Below are positions 22,912 through 31,909 of a DNA stretch of 64,000 nucleotides, in pieces (positions within the stretch are counted from its first letter, which is position 1; each line of letters opens with the position of its first letter). Where the stretch lies: the NCBI GenBank assembly GCA_051881315.1, contig JBJEPQ010000056.1, positions 1 to 64,000 of the forward strand, in the 5' to 3' direction. Below the pieces are notes generated by a model. The model saw nothing but the letters and a program-made list of their open reading frames with translations. It made no database searches and was not told the DNA's origin. Source of the stretch: CAG-488 sp051881315 (GTDB taxonomy: Bacteria; Bacillota; Clostridia; Oscillospirales; Acutalibacteraceae). A program made the position numbers and the translations under genes.

Positions 22912-23493
22912 TCAGCTCTTTCGGTGAAGCTTCTTGAGGAATTTTCCGTCCTCGTCAACCATATCCACGCTGTCAATTCCGTATCTTTCAAGCATCGACT
23001 GCCAGCGCTGAGTCATTCCGACGCTGTAATCGACAGGAACAAAGCCTGCGTTAAGGTAACTCTTTACCGCTCCCTTGCGCCACTCGTCCGTCGTCAGATA
23101 TATGTAGTCAACATTCTTTTCGGAAAGGACTTGTATCGCCTTATTATTAAGGTGTTTTGCCAATCCCTTGCCTCGCCAATCGGGACGGATGCCGACCATA
23201 TGCACCTCACCGATGTTTTTGTCGGAGTGGTAGACCGCCGTAACCGTTCCTATGTGTTCGCCGTTATAATCGAGGAAGAAAAGATCGCTGTAAGGCTCAA
23301 CAAAGTCGTGTTCAAAAATGCGGCTTCGGAAATTGCTTTCGTCCGCATCATCGGGCACCAGTCCCTGCTTACAGCACTCGATCCACGGCTGAATATCGTT
23401 TTCGTCCTTATAAAGCGAAAAAGAATATCCCTCCGGCAAGAGGAGTTCGGGCACAGGCGTTCCCTTTACAAAATACATTTTAAGCTGTTCCAT
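22912..23493 (-). CDS. GNAT-family N-acetyltransferase
   Basis: 193-residue GNAT enzyme that would transfer an acetyl group from acetyl-CoA to an unknown amine. The acetyl-CoA-binding motif A is clear: VHMVGIRPDWRGKGLAKHLNNKAI (about 110-133, RxxGxG/A as RGKGLA), followed by the motif B region YLTTDEWRKGAVKSYLNAGFVPV. It starts at ATG 23493 with GGAAG seven bases upstream and one base after the stop of the GTPase-nuclease fusion (TGAGATG), so the two are translationally coupled. The gene ends with tandem stop codons; an in-frame remnant of another protein follows. Confidence 0.85.
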   Translation of the reverse strand: MEQLKMYFVKGTPVPELLLPEGYSFSLYKDENDIQPWIECCKQGLVPDDADESNFRSRIFEHDFVEPYSDLFFLDYNGEHIGTVTAVYHSDKNIGEVHMVGIRPDWRGKGLAKHLNNKAIQVLSEKNVDYIYLTTDEWRKGAVKSYLNAGFVPVDYSVGMTQRWQSMLERYGIDSVDMVDEDGKFLKKLHRKS

Positions 23494-23494
23494 C

Positions 23495-26053
23495 TCATTC
23501 TTCCTTTCGGTTTATTATATCATTGAGTTTCGTTTTCGGATTTTTCTCCCTGACTTCTTCAAGAAATTTTCCGATCCTTGCGTTGACCGAATCGACCTCA
23601 CGTTCAAACTCAGCCGCAGAAGTTCTGAGCACTCCGAAGCGAACTGCGGAAAGCTGAATCAGATTATCCGAGGTAACGACACGCACACGGTCGTTTTTGC
23701 CGATCTCGGAAATGAGCTTTTCGATATATACATCGCCCAGCTCACGTTCCTTTGTATAGACAACGTGAATATTGTGGAAATCAAATCTTTCGCCCGTGTT
23801 GCCCGGCACCTTGTATGCGTCAAAAACGAGGACAACATTGTTCTTGGTGTATGCGCTGTAATTGCACATTATCTCCATCAGCCGTTCTCTCGCCGCTCCG
23901 AGGTCGTTATCGGCAAGGCTTTTGAGATCCTCCCACGCAAATATCACATTATATCCGTCAACAAGCACATAGCTTTTCCGATCGGTCAGGTCAAAATCCG
24001 AGTATTCGTTTTCGCTCTTTTTTGCCGTGGGACGGTAAAGCTCATACTTGGGCTTGCCGAACTCACGCTCCATAATCGCCTCAAGCTCCTTGTCGTCTAT
24101 ATGCAGATTTCTGCGGTTGACGGGCGGAGTGTAGGGCTTTTCTTTTTTCAAACAGCTTTCAAGGTGCATATATTCCGAAACCTTATCCCACTTGACGCCG
24201 AAGCCGCCGCCGTGGGCGCAGAAAACCGAATCGGGAGTGTTTTCAAGGTCAGCTTCGGGATCGTATGCAAGCTCGGCAATCACCTTTTCCGCATCGTGAC
24301 AGTCATCGTAGCCTGCATTCTCACAGTAAAGCCTGCCCCTGCCGCCCGTGTATGCCGCAACCTCCGAGGCATAGCCGTTGAGCGAGGTGACGGGAGCTTT
24401 GCCCCTGAGAACGGATATTCCTCCCATATCCTCGGGCGGCTCAAATTCGCCCGACTTCATTCTGATATCGTTGATCGCCCTGCCTATCTGCTCGCTCGGA
24501 ACTTCAAGCCTGAACGAATACCACGGTTCAAGAAGCTTCGACTTCGCTTGCATAAGTCCCTGTCTGATCGCCCGATAGGTCGCCTGGCGAAAATCTCCGC
24601 CCTCGGTATGCTTTATGTGCGCCCTGCCTGCCGCAAGCGTGATCTTCATATCGGTTATCGGCGATCCCGTCAGCACTCCGAGATGCTGTTTTTCGCCGAG
24701 GTGCATGAGAATCAGTCTCTGCCAGTTTCGGTCAAGCGTATCCTCACTGCAATCGCTCGCAAATTTCAGTCCGCTTCCCCTCGGCAAGGGTTTCATTATC
24801 AGATGCACTTCCGCATAATGTCTCAGCGGTTCATAGTGTCCGACTCCCTCAACGGTGTCGGTTATCGTTTCCTTATACATTACCCTGCCCGAATCAATTT
24901 CGATCTTCACGCCGAAACGCTCGTCAACAATGCTTTTGAGTATCTCCGCCTGTACCTCGCCCATTAGTCCGACATGGATTTCCTGAAGATGACTGTTCCA
25001 TGTGACGTGAAGCTGAGGATCCTCCTCCTCAAGCTCCCTGAGCTTGGGAAGCATCGTCTGAGCGTCACAGCCTTTCGGCAAAACAACCCGATAATTCATA
25101 ACAGGCTCAAGCATCGGCTCGTTTCCCGACGCTTCAAAGCCCAGTCCCTGCCCGTTGTGCGTTTTGGCAAGTCCGGTCAGAGCACAGATTTCTCCTGCCT
25201 CAACGCAATCCGCCGTCACGAATTTCGAGCCTGAATAGATTCTCATTCCGCTGATTTTTTCCTCGCCGATCATTTCTCTGACCTTTATTGAGCCGCCTGT
25301 CACCTTGATATGGGTAAGCCGCACACCCTGAGGATCGTGACTTATCTTGAACACCCTTGCGCCGAAGGAATCGGGATAATCGTTTTCAACAGTGTAGTTA
25401 TCCAAAGCGTCAAGGAACTCATCAATTCCGTCAAGCTTCAGTCCTGAGCCGAAAAAGCACGGGAACACCTGTCTTGCCTTGACCGCTTCCGCAATTTCCG
25501 AATCGGTTACTTCTTCACCCTCAAGGTATTTTTCCATCAGCTTTTCGCTGCACAGGGCAAGTCCCTCATTGATCGCCGCACTGTTCCCGAAATTGACAAA
25601 CTCACCCTCCAACTCGGAATTGAGGTTGTCTATAATCTCCTCACCGCTCTTTCGTGCGAAGTCCATCTTTGTCACAAAAACAAAGGTCGGCACATTATAG
25701 GCTTTCAGCAGTTTCCAAAGGGTGCGTGTATGAGGCTGAACTCCGTCAAGTCCGCTGATGACGAGAATTGCATAATCGAGCACAGAGAGGGTGCGCTCCG
25801 TCTCCGAGGAAAAATCAACGTGACCGGGAGTGTCAAGCAGGGTTACTTCTGTTTTATCCGTCGAGAAAACCGCCTGACTTGCAAAAATCGTTATTCCTCG
25901 CTCACGCTCAAGGGCATGGGTGTCCAGAGCCGTGTCACCGTGATCGACACGACCTATTTTGCGGAGCTTTCCCGTCCGATAAAGCATCGCCTCGGCAAGC
26001 GTTGTTTTGCCTGCGTCAACGTGAGCTAAAATTCCTACAACGATTTTTTTCAT
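23495..26053 (-). CDS. TetM-like translational GTPase fused to a YacP/Rae1-type NYN nuclease
   Basis: 852-residue fusion. Residues 1 to about 650 follow the TetM/TetW ribosomal-protection plan: G1 AHVDAGKTT (10-18), RERGITI switch region, G3 DTPGH, G4 TKMD, then EF-G-like domains II-V. Residues about 694-820 form an NYN/PIN-like domain: VLVDGYNVIFAWE, an acidic/Asp-rich core (VLVFDAY, ELGDVYIEKLI) and VVTSDN, matching YacP/Rae1, a ribosome-dependent mRNA endonuclease of Bacillus. The GTPase half could place the nuclease at the A site. The linker (about 650-690) is charged. It starts at ATG 26053 and is coupled to a GNAT gene. Whether it confers tetracycline tolerance cannot be told; it may be a housekeeping ribosome factor. 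Confidence 0.88.
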   Translation of the reverse strand: MKKIVVGILAHVDAGKTTLAEAMLYRTGKLRKIGRVDHGDTALDTHALERERGITIFASQAVFSTDKTEVTLLDTPGHVDFSSETERTLSVLDYAILVISGLDGVQPHTRTLWKLLKAYNVPTFVFVTKMDFARKSGEEIIDNLNSELEGEFVNFGNSAAINEGLALCSEKLMEKYLEGEEVTDSEIAEAVKARQVFPCFFGSGLKLDGIDEFLDALDNYTVENDYPDSFGARVFKISHDPQGVRLTHIKVTGGSIKVREMIGEEKISGMRIYSGSKFVTADCVEAGEICALTGLAKTHNGQGLGFEASGNEPMLEPVMNYRVVLPKGCDAQTMLPKLRELEEEDPQLHVTWNSHLQEIHVGLMGEVQAEILKSIVDERFGVKIEIDSGRVMYKETITDTVEGVGHYEPLRHYAEVHLIMKPLPRGSGLKFASDCSEDTLDRNWQRLILMHLGEKQHLGVLTGSPITDMKITLAAGRAHIKHTEGGDFRQATYRAIRQGLMQAKSKLLEPWYSFRLEVPSEQIGRAINDIRMKSGEFEPPEDMGGISVLRGKAPVTSLNGYASEVAAYTGGRGRLYCENAGYDDCHDAEKVIAELAYDPEADLENTPDSVFCAHGGGFGVKWDKVSEYMHLESCLKKEKPYTPPVNRRNLHIDDKELEAIMEREFGKPKYELYRPTAKKSENEYSDFDLTDRKSYVLVDGYNVIFAWEDLKSLADNDLGAARERLMEIMCNYSAYTKNNVVLVFDAYKVPGNTGERFDFHNIHVVYTKERELGDVYIEKLISEIGKNDRVRVVTSDNLIQLSAVRFGVLRTSAAEFEREVDSVNARIGKFLEEVREKNPKTKLNDIINRKEE

Positions 26054-26118
26054 AAATACCTCGACAAACCGAAAATAATATAGTTATTTTATCAAAAAAG
26101 TGATTGAAAGTAAATACC

Positions 26119-26158
26119 TCAAAAAATTAAAGGGACGCCGCTTAGTGCGACTGTCCCT
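26119..26158 (-). terminator. terminator overlapping the end of the ElaA-like gene
   Basis: On the minus strand AGGGAC (26158-26153) pairs with GTCCCT (26136-26131) and is followed by TTAATTTTTT. The stop codon of the acetyltransferase lies in the loop. The loop contains GTCGCACTAAGCG, also found in the right end of the MITE-like element at 16084-16296. Confidence 0.7.
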
Positions 26159-26618
26159 CATCAAATATAAGCTCCATTGATTTGTGCGGTATTCCGTCCT
26201 CAAGAAATTCCCCGGAGCATACGCAAAAGCCCTCACGCTCATAAAATCCGATCGCATGAGTCTGAGCCTCGATATAAATTTTATTGGGATTCATCTTTTC
26301 TTTGATAGATTTAATCCCGTCGTGAAGAAGCTTTCCGCCGTGACCTTTGCCGTGTTCAAGCGAAAGCACCCTGCCGACCTGCACGGTTTCGGAATCCTTT
26401 TGAAACGCACGGAGATATGCGGTGATTTTGCCGTCAGTCCTGCTGAAAATATGCAGACTGCGGTAATCAATATCGTCAAGATCCTGATAAGGACAATCCT
26501 GCTCGACCACGAATATCTGCACTCTCGCCTTTATAATTTCATATAATTCCGTCAGCGTCAGCTCGTCAAAATATTTTGCAGAAAGTTCTGTGCTTTCCGC
26601 CGTACTTTTATTGCCCAT
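26142..26618 (-). CDS. ElaA-like GNAT acetyltransferase
   Basis: 158-residue GNAT protein of the ElaA type. The N-terminal half has the characteristic LYEIIKARVQIFVVEQDCPYQDLDDID (about 25-51), and the acetyl-CoA motif is VGRVLSLEHGKGHGGKLLHDGI (the usual R/Q-G-x-G-x-G/A appears as GKGHGG). The C-terminus has FYEREGFCVCSGEFLEDGIPHKSMEL. The natural substrate of ElaA proteins is not established. The ATG at 26618 lies inside the end of the Cys-rich feo gene (11-base overlap), so it is at the tail of the feo operon. The C-terminus is encoded within a terminator hairpin. Confidence 0.85.
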   Translation of the reverse strand: MGNKSTAESTELSAKYFDELTLTELYEIIKARVQIFVVEQDCPYQDLDDIDYRSLHIFSRTDGKITAYLRAFQKDSETVQVGRVLSLEHGKGHGGKLLHDGIKSIKEKMNPNKIYIEAQTHAIGFYEREGFCVCSGEFLEDGIPHKSMELIFDEGQSH

Positions 26619-26781
26619 TTTTCCGCTGACCTTCCCCGTCTTTTTTCATTGTGCAGTTACTGCACCGACTGCAATCTCCGCAGCATCCGCCGCCGTTTTT
26701 CTTCCGTCTGTGCGATATATATACCGCAGCGACAACTGCCGCAATCAGGACTGCGCCGACTATAAAATCCCAGATATTCAT
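26608..26781 (-). CDS. FeoB-associated Cys-rich membrane protein
   Basis: 57-residue protein with one transmembrane helix (WDFIVGAVLIAAVVAAVYI, about 3-21), a basic HRRKK stop-transfer stretch and a cysteine cluster (CCGDCSRCSNC, about 34-44). This is the FeoB_associated family found next to Firmicute feoB, proposed to assist ferrous iron handling. The start at 26781 overlaps the feoB stop by one base (TAATG); the longer upstream reading is the feoB gene in another frame. Clear family membership from plan and location. Confidence 0.88.
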   Translation of the reverse strand: MNIWDFIVGAVLIAAVVAAVYISHRRKKNGGGCCGDCSRCSNCTMKKDGEGQRKNGQ

Positions 26782-29123
26782 TATAAGCCTACCGCCGTTC
26801 CGATAAGATGAACAAGGAATGCCGCTACCCATGCGACAACGCACTGCCATATGACAACTCCGCCTGCCCACTTAACGCCAAGCTCCCTCCTGATTGAGGC
26901 GATCGCCGCAACGCAGGGGGTGTAAAGCAGGCTGAACACAAGCATTGAAGCCGCCGCCAAGGGTGACAGAACGGAGGCAATACTTCCCGTAAACAGCACC
27001 TCCATGGTTGAAACGACGCTTTCCTTTGCCATAAATCCGCATATCAATGCGGTGCAAAATCTCCAGTCACCGAAGCCGAGCGGCGCAAATACGGGAGATA
27101 ACAAGCCCGATATCTTCGCAAGAATACTGTCCGCCGAGTTGACAACAGGATTGAAATGAGTATCAAAGCTCTGCAGGAACCATACAACTATTGTTGCAAT
27201 AAGAATGACGGAAAAGGCTTTCTGCAAGAAGTCCTTTGCCTTTTCCCACAGAAGCTGAGCGACATTCTTTATTCCCGGCAAGCGGTAGTTCGGCAGTTCC
27301 ATAACAAACGGAACAGGCTCGCCCTTGAACAGCACCCCTTTATAAAGGAGCGCGGCAAGAACACCGAGCAAAATACCTAAAATATAAAGTCCTGCCATAA
27401 CGAGCGCACCGTGCTTCGGGAAGAACACGCTGACGAAAAACGCGTAGATCGGGAGCTTTGCCGAACAGCTCATAAACGGAGTGAGCAGAATGGTCATTTT
27501 TCTGTCCCGCTCACTGGTAAGAGTTCTCGTTGACATAACCGCAGGAACGGTACAGCCGAAGCCGATCAGCATCGGCACAATACTCTTGCCCGAAAGTCCG
27601 ATTTTTCTGAGCAGCTTATCCATCACAAACGCAACTCTTGCAATATATCCGCTGTCCTCCATAAGCGACAGGAAAAAGAACAGAGTAACGATGATCGGCA
27701 GGAAGCTCAGAACGCTTCCAACGCCCGAAAAGATACCGTCAATGATAAGGCTGTGAAGCGCAGAATTGACATTCACCGCTGTAAGTGCGGCATCGGTGAC
27801 CTCAGCCAGCTTGTCAATTCCAAGCTCCAAAAGACTTTGAAGCCATGCGCCGATAACGTTGAAGGTCAGGTAAAAGACCAAAAGCATAATACCGATAAAG
27901 CAAGGTATTGCCGTATATTTTCCCGTGAGGATTTTGTCTATTTTTTCGCTTCTTAACCTTTCCTTGCTCTCTTTCGGCTTAACGACCGTCTGTTCACAGA
28001 GGTTTTCAATGAAATTAAATCTCATGTCTGCAATGGCGGCGCTTCGGTCGAGTCCTCTTTCGGCTTCCATCTGTTTAACAATGTGTTCCAAAAGCTCCAG
28101 CTCATTATCGTCAAGCTCAAGCTGTTCAAGAATCAGCGGATCGCCCTCGATCGCCTTTGTTGCGGCAAAGCGAACGGGTATTCCCGAACGAGCCGCATGA
28201 TCCTCTATAAGGTGCACAACTGCGTGGATACACCTGTGAACCGCACCGTTGTGGTCGTTCTTGTCGCAGAAATCCTGCTTGGAGCAACATTCCTGATATT
28301 TTGCGATATGAATGGCATGACGTATCAGCTCGTCAACGCCCTCGTTTTTCGATGCGGAAATGGGAATTACCGGCACACCGAGCATTGCCTCCATTGCGTT
28401 CACGTCGATTGCACCCTGATTACCGATGACCTCGTCCATCATATTAAGCGCAACAACCATCGGCACATCCATTTCAAGAAGCTGCATTGTAAGATACAGA
28501 TTTCTTTCTATATTGGTAGCGTCAACTATATTTATGATTGCTTTCGGCTTTTCGTTGAGCACGAAATTTCTTGATACGATCTCCTCGTTGCTGAACGGAG
28601 ACATTGAATATATTCCCGGAAGATCTGTTACCTTTGTGTTGGGATAGCCTCGTATAACTCCGTCCTTTCTGTCAACGGTAACTCCGGGGAAATTGCCGAC
28701 ATGCTGTTTCGAGCCCGTAAGCTGATTGAAAAGAGTTGTCTTTCCGCAGTTTTGGTTGCCGACGAGAGCATAGGTCAGCGTCGTACCCTCGGGCAAGGGC
28801 TTTTCCTCAACCTTTGAGTGATATTTTCCCTCCTCGCCCAGACCGGGATGCGCTAAATTCTGAGTTCGGTTTATTCCCTCATGGCTCCTGCTTCGCTTAG
28901 TGATCGGCTCAATTTCAATCTGCTGAGCCTCGGCAAGGCGCAGAGTAAGCTCATATCCGTGGATTTGTAATTCCAAGGGATCTCCCATCGGAGCAAGCTT
29001 CACGACCGTGACCTCTGCCCCGGGTATCATTCCCATATCCAAAAAATGCTGTCTAAGCGCACCCTGTCCTCCGACCTCGAGGATCACTGCGCTTTTTCCG
29101 ACTTCCAAATCCTTAAGTGTCAT
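26781..29123 (-). CDS. feoB: FeoA-FeoB fusion, ferrous iron transporter
   Basis: 780-residue fusion. Residues 1-75 are a FeoA SH3-like domain (LKDLEVGKSAVILEVGG...GMIPGAEVTVVK...). A linker leads to the FeoB G domain with G1 GNQNCGKTTLFNQLTGS, G3 DLPGIYSMSPFS and a NMMDE G4-like motif, followed by a helical GDI-type domain (about 275-390). The membrane part starts near 410 with the two Gate repeats; conserved GFGCTVPAVMSTRTL is present. It imports Fe2+ driven or gated by nucleotide hydrolysis. It heads an operon with the Cys-rich protein and an acetyltransferase. AAGGAAG precedes ATG 29123. Confidence 0.95.
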   Translation of the reverse strand: MTLKDLEVGKSAVILEVGGQGALRQHFLDMGMIPGAEVTVVKLAPMGDPLELQIHGYELTLRLAEAQQIEIEPITKRSRSHEGINRTQNLAHPGLGEEGKYHSKVEEKPLPEGTTLTYALVGNQNCGKTTLFNQLTGSKQHVGNFPGVTVDRKDGVIRGYPNTKVTDLPGIYSMSPFSNEEIVSRNFVLNEKPKAIINIVDATNIERNLYLTMQLLEMDVPMVVALNMMDEVIGNQGAIDVNAMEAMLGVPVIPISASKNEGVDELIRHAIHIAKYQECCSKQDFCDKNDHNGAVHRCIHAVVHLIEDHAARSGIPVRFAATKAIEGDPLILEQLELDDNELELLEHIVKQMEAERGLDRSAAIADMRFNFIENLCEQTVVKPKESKERLRSEKIDKILTGKYTAIPCFIGIMLLVFYLTFNVIGAWLQSLLELGIDKLAEVTDAALTAVNVNSALHSLIIDGIFSGVGSVLSFLPIIVTLFFFLSLMEDSGYIARVAFVMDKLLRKIGLSGKSIVPMLIGFGCTVPAVMSTRTLTSERDRKMTILLTPFMSCSAKLPIYAFFVSVFFPKHGALVMAGLYILGILLGVLAALLYKGVLFKGEPVPFVMELPNYRLPGIKNVAQLLWEKAKDFLQKAFSVILIATIVVWFLQSFDTHFNPVVNSADSILAKISGLLSPVFAPLGFGDWRFCTALICGFMAKESVVSTMEVLFTGSIASVLSPLAAASMLVFSLLYTPCVAAIASIRRELGVKWAGGVVIWQCVVAWVAAFLVHLIGTAVGL

Positions 29124-29188
29124 AAAAATACTTCCTTTTTAAAATATCCTTTATAATTCTACTCCAAAACGGCTTTCCTGTCAATCAG

Positions 29189-29214
29189 AAAGCCTGCGGA
29201 AAACCGCAGGCTTT
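29189..29214. terminator. terminator of the permease gene
   Basis: Perfect 11-bp stem AAAGCCTGCGG/CCGCAGGCTTT with a 4-base loop, 14 bases after the permease stop on the minus strand. The following T content is modest. Confidence 0.7.
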
Positions 29215-29227
29215 GATCAAAATATTC

Positions 29228-30652
29228 TTATTGCTTTAATTTCTTTTTTGCCGATTTCGGATTGTGATAAATTGCTCCGATAATCATAATTACAACTGCA
29301 ACTATTATAAAGCCGACATTCTTTATGCCGTGCTTTGCAATAGCGGCATAGATGAACAGGCAGGCTCCAGCCAAGGAAAGAATCGGCATAATAAAACGTC
29401 GGAACACACTCAGATCCTTGCCCTTGACCATAAGCATAACATAGACCGGAATATAGAAGGCATAAACGCAGATCAGCGGGAGCTCGGTTGAATCGAAAAG
29501 GAAGATCGAGCCTTTGCCCGTGTAGCCTGCAAACGGCGTGAGATTTGCCATATAGAAATAGAAAAGCCACAAAGCATTGACAATCAGCGCAACTATCGAA
29601 GCGTTGGACGGCATCTCGGTAGCCTTATCAAGCTTGCCGAGGTAATCGGGTCTCGGTCCGCGATTTCTTGCGGCAAGGGAATAAAAGCCACGGTTGCTCG
29701 CAAGAGTGAGACCGTTCAATGTGCCGAGACAGGAAACGGCAATAAACACCGTCAGAATTGTTCCTGCGACCTTGCCGAAGATCGTCTTGAACGCAAGGCT
29801 TGCACCGTTCGGAAGAAGCTCTGAAGTCTTAATACTTCCCGAAATTCCGATATAGTAGAGCATATAAACCACAACGACAACTATCGTTCCGAGCACAAGG
29901 GCACGGGGAAGATTTTTCTTTGCGTCTTTAAGCTCTGAGTTAATAGCAGTTGCAATAATCCAGCCCTCATATGCAAAAACCGAAGTGCATACGCCTGCAA
30001 GAATAAGGTTTGCGGAAATTCCGTTTCTCGGAACCTGAGTGCAGGAGACGAGGTTACCCTCTGCGTCATAGATGAAATTTTCAACAACGGATCCAAGGTT
30101 GTCTGCAAGAACGCCGTTTTTCAGTCCGAATATCGTTCCGACAATCGCCATAAGAACGAGCGGAATAAGCTTGATAACCGTTGTGGAAACCTGAAAATGA
30201 CCTGCAATTTTCGGCGAAAGCGTGTTGAGAGCAAAGCTCAGTATCAGATACACGAACGCCAGCACCATCGTCTCGGCGTCTGCCGCACCGTAGCCGAACA
30301 GAGCCATCGTATATCTTGCGGAAAGCCACGCAAGAGCCGAGGTCATTGCCGGATAATAGACCGACGCCATAAACCAGCCGACATAATAAGCATACTTACT
30401 GCCGACAAGAGCCTCGGAATAGTCAACAATGCCGTTGATTTTTTCATACATCGTGCCCATAACGGCAAAGGTGTATGCGCTGATAACCATTACAATGCCG
30501 CCCAGGAGCCATGAAATCAGGGCAACGGGCAAATCGCCCTTAGTAATGTTCAGCATCGCTTCTGCTTTAAAGAAAACTCCGGAGCCGACAACAATTCCGA
30601 CAACCATGCAGATCGCCGTCACCAGTCCGTATTTCTTTTTCAATTCTGCCAT
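29228..30652 (-). CDS. APC-family amino-acid permease
   Basis: 474-residue transporter of the amino acid-polyamine-organocation superfamily. The first helix has the conserved MVVGIVVGSGVFFKAEAM substrate-binding signature (GSG motif), and about 12 hydrophobic segments follow, with FAYEGWIIATAINSELKDAKKNLPRA as the typical helix 6/loop motif of this family. It imports or exchanges amino acids; the substrate is unresolved. I use the ATG at 30652 (GAGGGG nine bases upstream) rather than a TTG 30 bases earlier. It is divergent from a LysR gene, which is probably its regulator. Confidence 0.88.
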   Translation of the reverse strand: MAELKKKYGLVTAICMVVGIVVGSGVFFKAEAMLNITKGDLPVALISWLLGGIVMVISAYTFAVMGTMYEKINGIVDYSEALVGSKYAYYVGWFMASVYYPAMTSALAWLSARYTMALFGYGAADAETMVLAFVYLILSFALNTLSPKIAGHFQVSTTVIKLIPLVLMAIVGTIFGLKNGVLADNLGSVVENFIYDAEGNLVSCTQVPRNGISANLILAGVCTSVFAYEGWIIATAINSELKDAKKNLPRALVLGTIVVVVVYMLYYIGISGSIKTSELLPNGASLAFKTIFGKVAGTILTVFIAVSCLGTLNGLTLASNRGFYSLAARNRGPRPDYLGKLDKATEMPSNASIVALIVNALWLFYFYMANLTPFAGYTGKGSIFLFDSTELPLICVYAFYIPVYVMLMVKGKDLSVFRRFIMPILSLAGACLFIYAAIAKHGIKNVGFIIVAVVIMIIGAIYHNPKSAKKKLKQ

Positions 30653-30790
30653 ATGAATTATCCCCTCTTCTATTTTTTCCAAAAAATTGTAAAACTTTAA
30701 AAAAATTATACAATAAATATTGAAAAAAGTAAATCAACATATTATAATATATACATTACATAAAGTAATTAAAAAAAGGATGATAACTAT

Positions 30791-31672
30791 ATGGATTCAG
30801 AAAAATTCAACGCCTTGCTAAAGGCGCTCGAATGTGGAAGTCTCACCGGAGCCGCCGAGGAGCTCGGCTACACTCAGGCAGGACTTACTCATATGATGAA
30901 TCGCCTTGAAAAGGAAATCGGCGTTTCTCTGCTCAGGAGGACAAAAACCGGCGTCAAGCTCTCCCCTGACGGCGAGAGACTTCTGCCCTATATCAAAAGC
31001 TTTACGGACGCCGCCCTTTCGCTCGACACAGCAATCAATAACATCAAAACCGATGAAAGCAAGGTTATCCGTATTGCCGCATATTCAAGCATAGCAAACC
31101 ACTGGCTGCCCGCCGTCATCAGTGCTTTCCGCAGCGAAAATCCGAACGCAAAGTTTGAACTTCACGTCGGACTTCCGGAGGAAATTTCCCGTCTTGTTGC
31201 AAACGGAGAGGTTGATCTCGGATTTATGAGCAGGATCAAAAACAGCAAGTTTGACTGGATTCATCTGCTCGACGATCCGATATTTGCCGTACTCCCTCCC
31301 AACGACGCAAACAACGACGAGTTTGTCACAATGAATTTCTTCCAGGACAAGCCGTTCTTCATTCCCACCTACGGTGCGGACGGCGATATTCTCAGGATAA
31401 TCAGGGAAAGCGGAATTGCACCGAACATCAATTCGACCACCGTTGACGACGCAACAGTCGTTTCCATCGTCAGCCACGGTCTCGGCTACAGTATTCTGCC
31501 CAAGCTGATCCTTGACGGAGTGAAAGGCAATGTAATCACCCGTCCTCTCTTCCCCGATGAGCACCGTGACCTCGGCATCATTGTAAAATCCAAAAATACC
31601 ATGCCGATAATAGTTCAGAAATTCGTCGCCTGCAGTAAAAAAATCGTCAAGGAGCTTGAAGGAAACAACTAA
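30791..31672 (+). CDS. LysR-family transcriptional regulator
   Basis: 293-residue LTTR. The N-terminal winged HTH (1-60) has FNALLKALECGSLTGAAEELGYTQAGLTHMMNRLEKEIGV, and the remaining part is a periplasmic-binding-like effector domain (about 90-290) with a typical GEVDLGFM and GLGYSILPKLIL. It starts at ATG 30791 with AAGGATG upstream. The 138-base gap to the divergent permease gene is AT-rich, as expected for a shared control region, so it probably regulates that permease in response to an amino acid. That is inference from layout. Confidence 0.9.
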   Translation: MDSEKFNALLKALECGSLTGAAEELGYTQAGLTHMMNRLEKEIGVSLLRRTKTGVKLSPDGERLLPYIKSFTDAALSLDTAINNIKTDESKVIRIAAYSSIANHWLPAVISAFRSENPNAKFELHVGLPEEISRLVANGEVDLGFMSRIKNSKFDWIHLLDDPIFAVLPPNDANNDEFVTMNFFQDKPFFIPTYGADGDILRIIRESGIAPNINSTTVDDATVVSIVSHGLGYSILPKLILDGVKGNVITRPLFPDEHRDLGIIVKSKNTMPIIVQKFVACSKKIVKELEGNN

Positions 31673-31736
31673 TATTTCTTATTCAAAACTGCATTGTGTT
31701 ACTCCTGCCGCCAAAACAAAGCGGCAGGAATTTGGG

Positions 31737-31756
31737 GGAGCGGATGACGGGGCTCG
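31737..31756 (-). other. 20-base copy of the tRNA-Gly 3' end
   Basis: GGAGCGGATGACGGGGCTCG is identical to 31911-31930, the 3' end of tRNA-Gly on the minus strand (TCC of CCA plus acceptor and T-arm). The rest of the tRNA is absent. Nearby hairpins are TCCTGCCGC/GCGGCAGGA (31703-31730) and AACAGTCC/GGACTGTT (31800-31818). It may be a relic of an attachment site. Confidence 0.5.
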
Positions 31757-31870
31757 CTCGGCTGCGCTGTCCGCTTGCCGACACGCCCACGGTCTTTTTA
31801 ACAGTCCACCGGACTGTTAAAATTCGCCTGACGGCGAACCGACCTTTTCGAGCCCCTTTTCGTACAACAA

Positions 31871-31909
31871 AAAAATAATGGGCATCCTGTCGGATACCCA
31901 TTATTTTTT
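31871..31909 (-). terminator. terminator of the tRNA cluster
   Basis: A minus-strand stem AATAATGGGTATCC with GGATGCCCATTATT and a T-run (TTTTTTT) follows tRNA-Gly directly. Confidence 0.85.

Noticed and set aside
23765..24967. 400-residue plus-strand frame opposite the GTPase-nuclease gene
   Set aside because: It is a codon-bias shadow of the clearly conserved minus-strand gene, with no ribosome site or recognisable motif.
23495..26053. Tetracycline resistance gene
   Set aside because: The GTPase half is TetM-like, but the nuclease fusion and chromosomal context do not show resistance; left as a ribosome-associated GTPase.
30653..30790. Riboswitch or T-box before the amino-acid permease
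   Set aside because: The gap is short, AT-rich and without a T-box motif or terminator hairpin; a LysR-controlled region explains it better.
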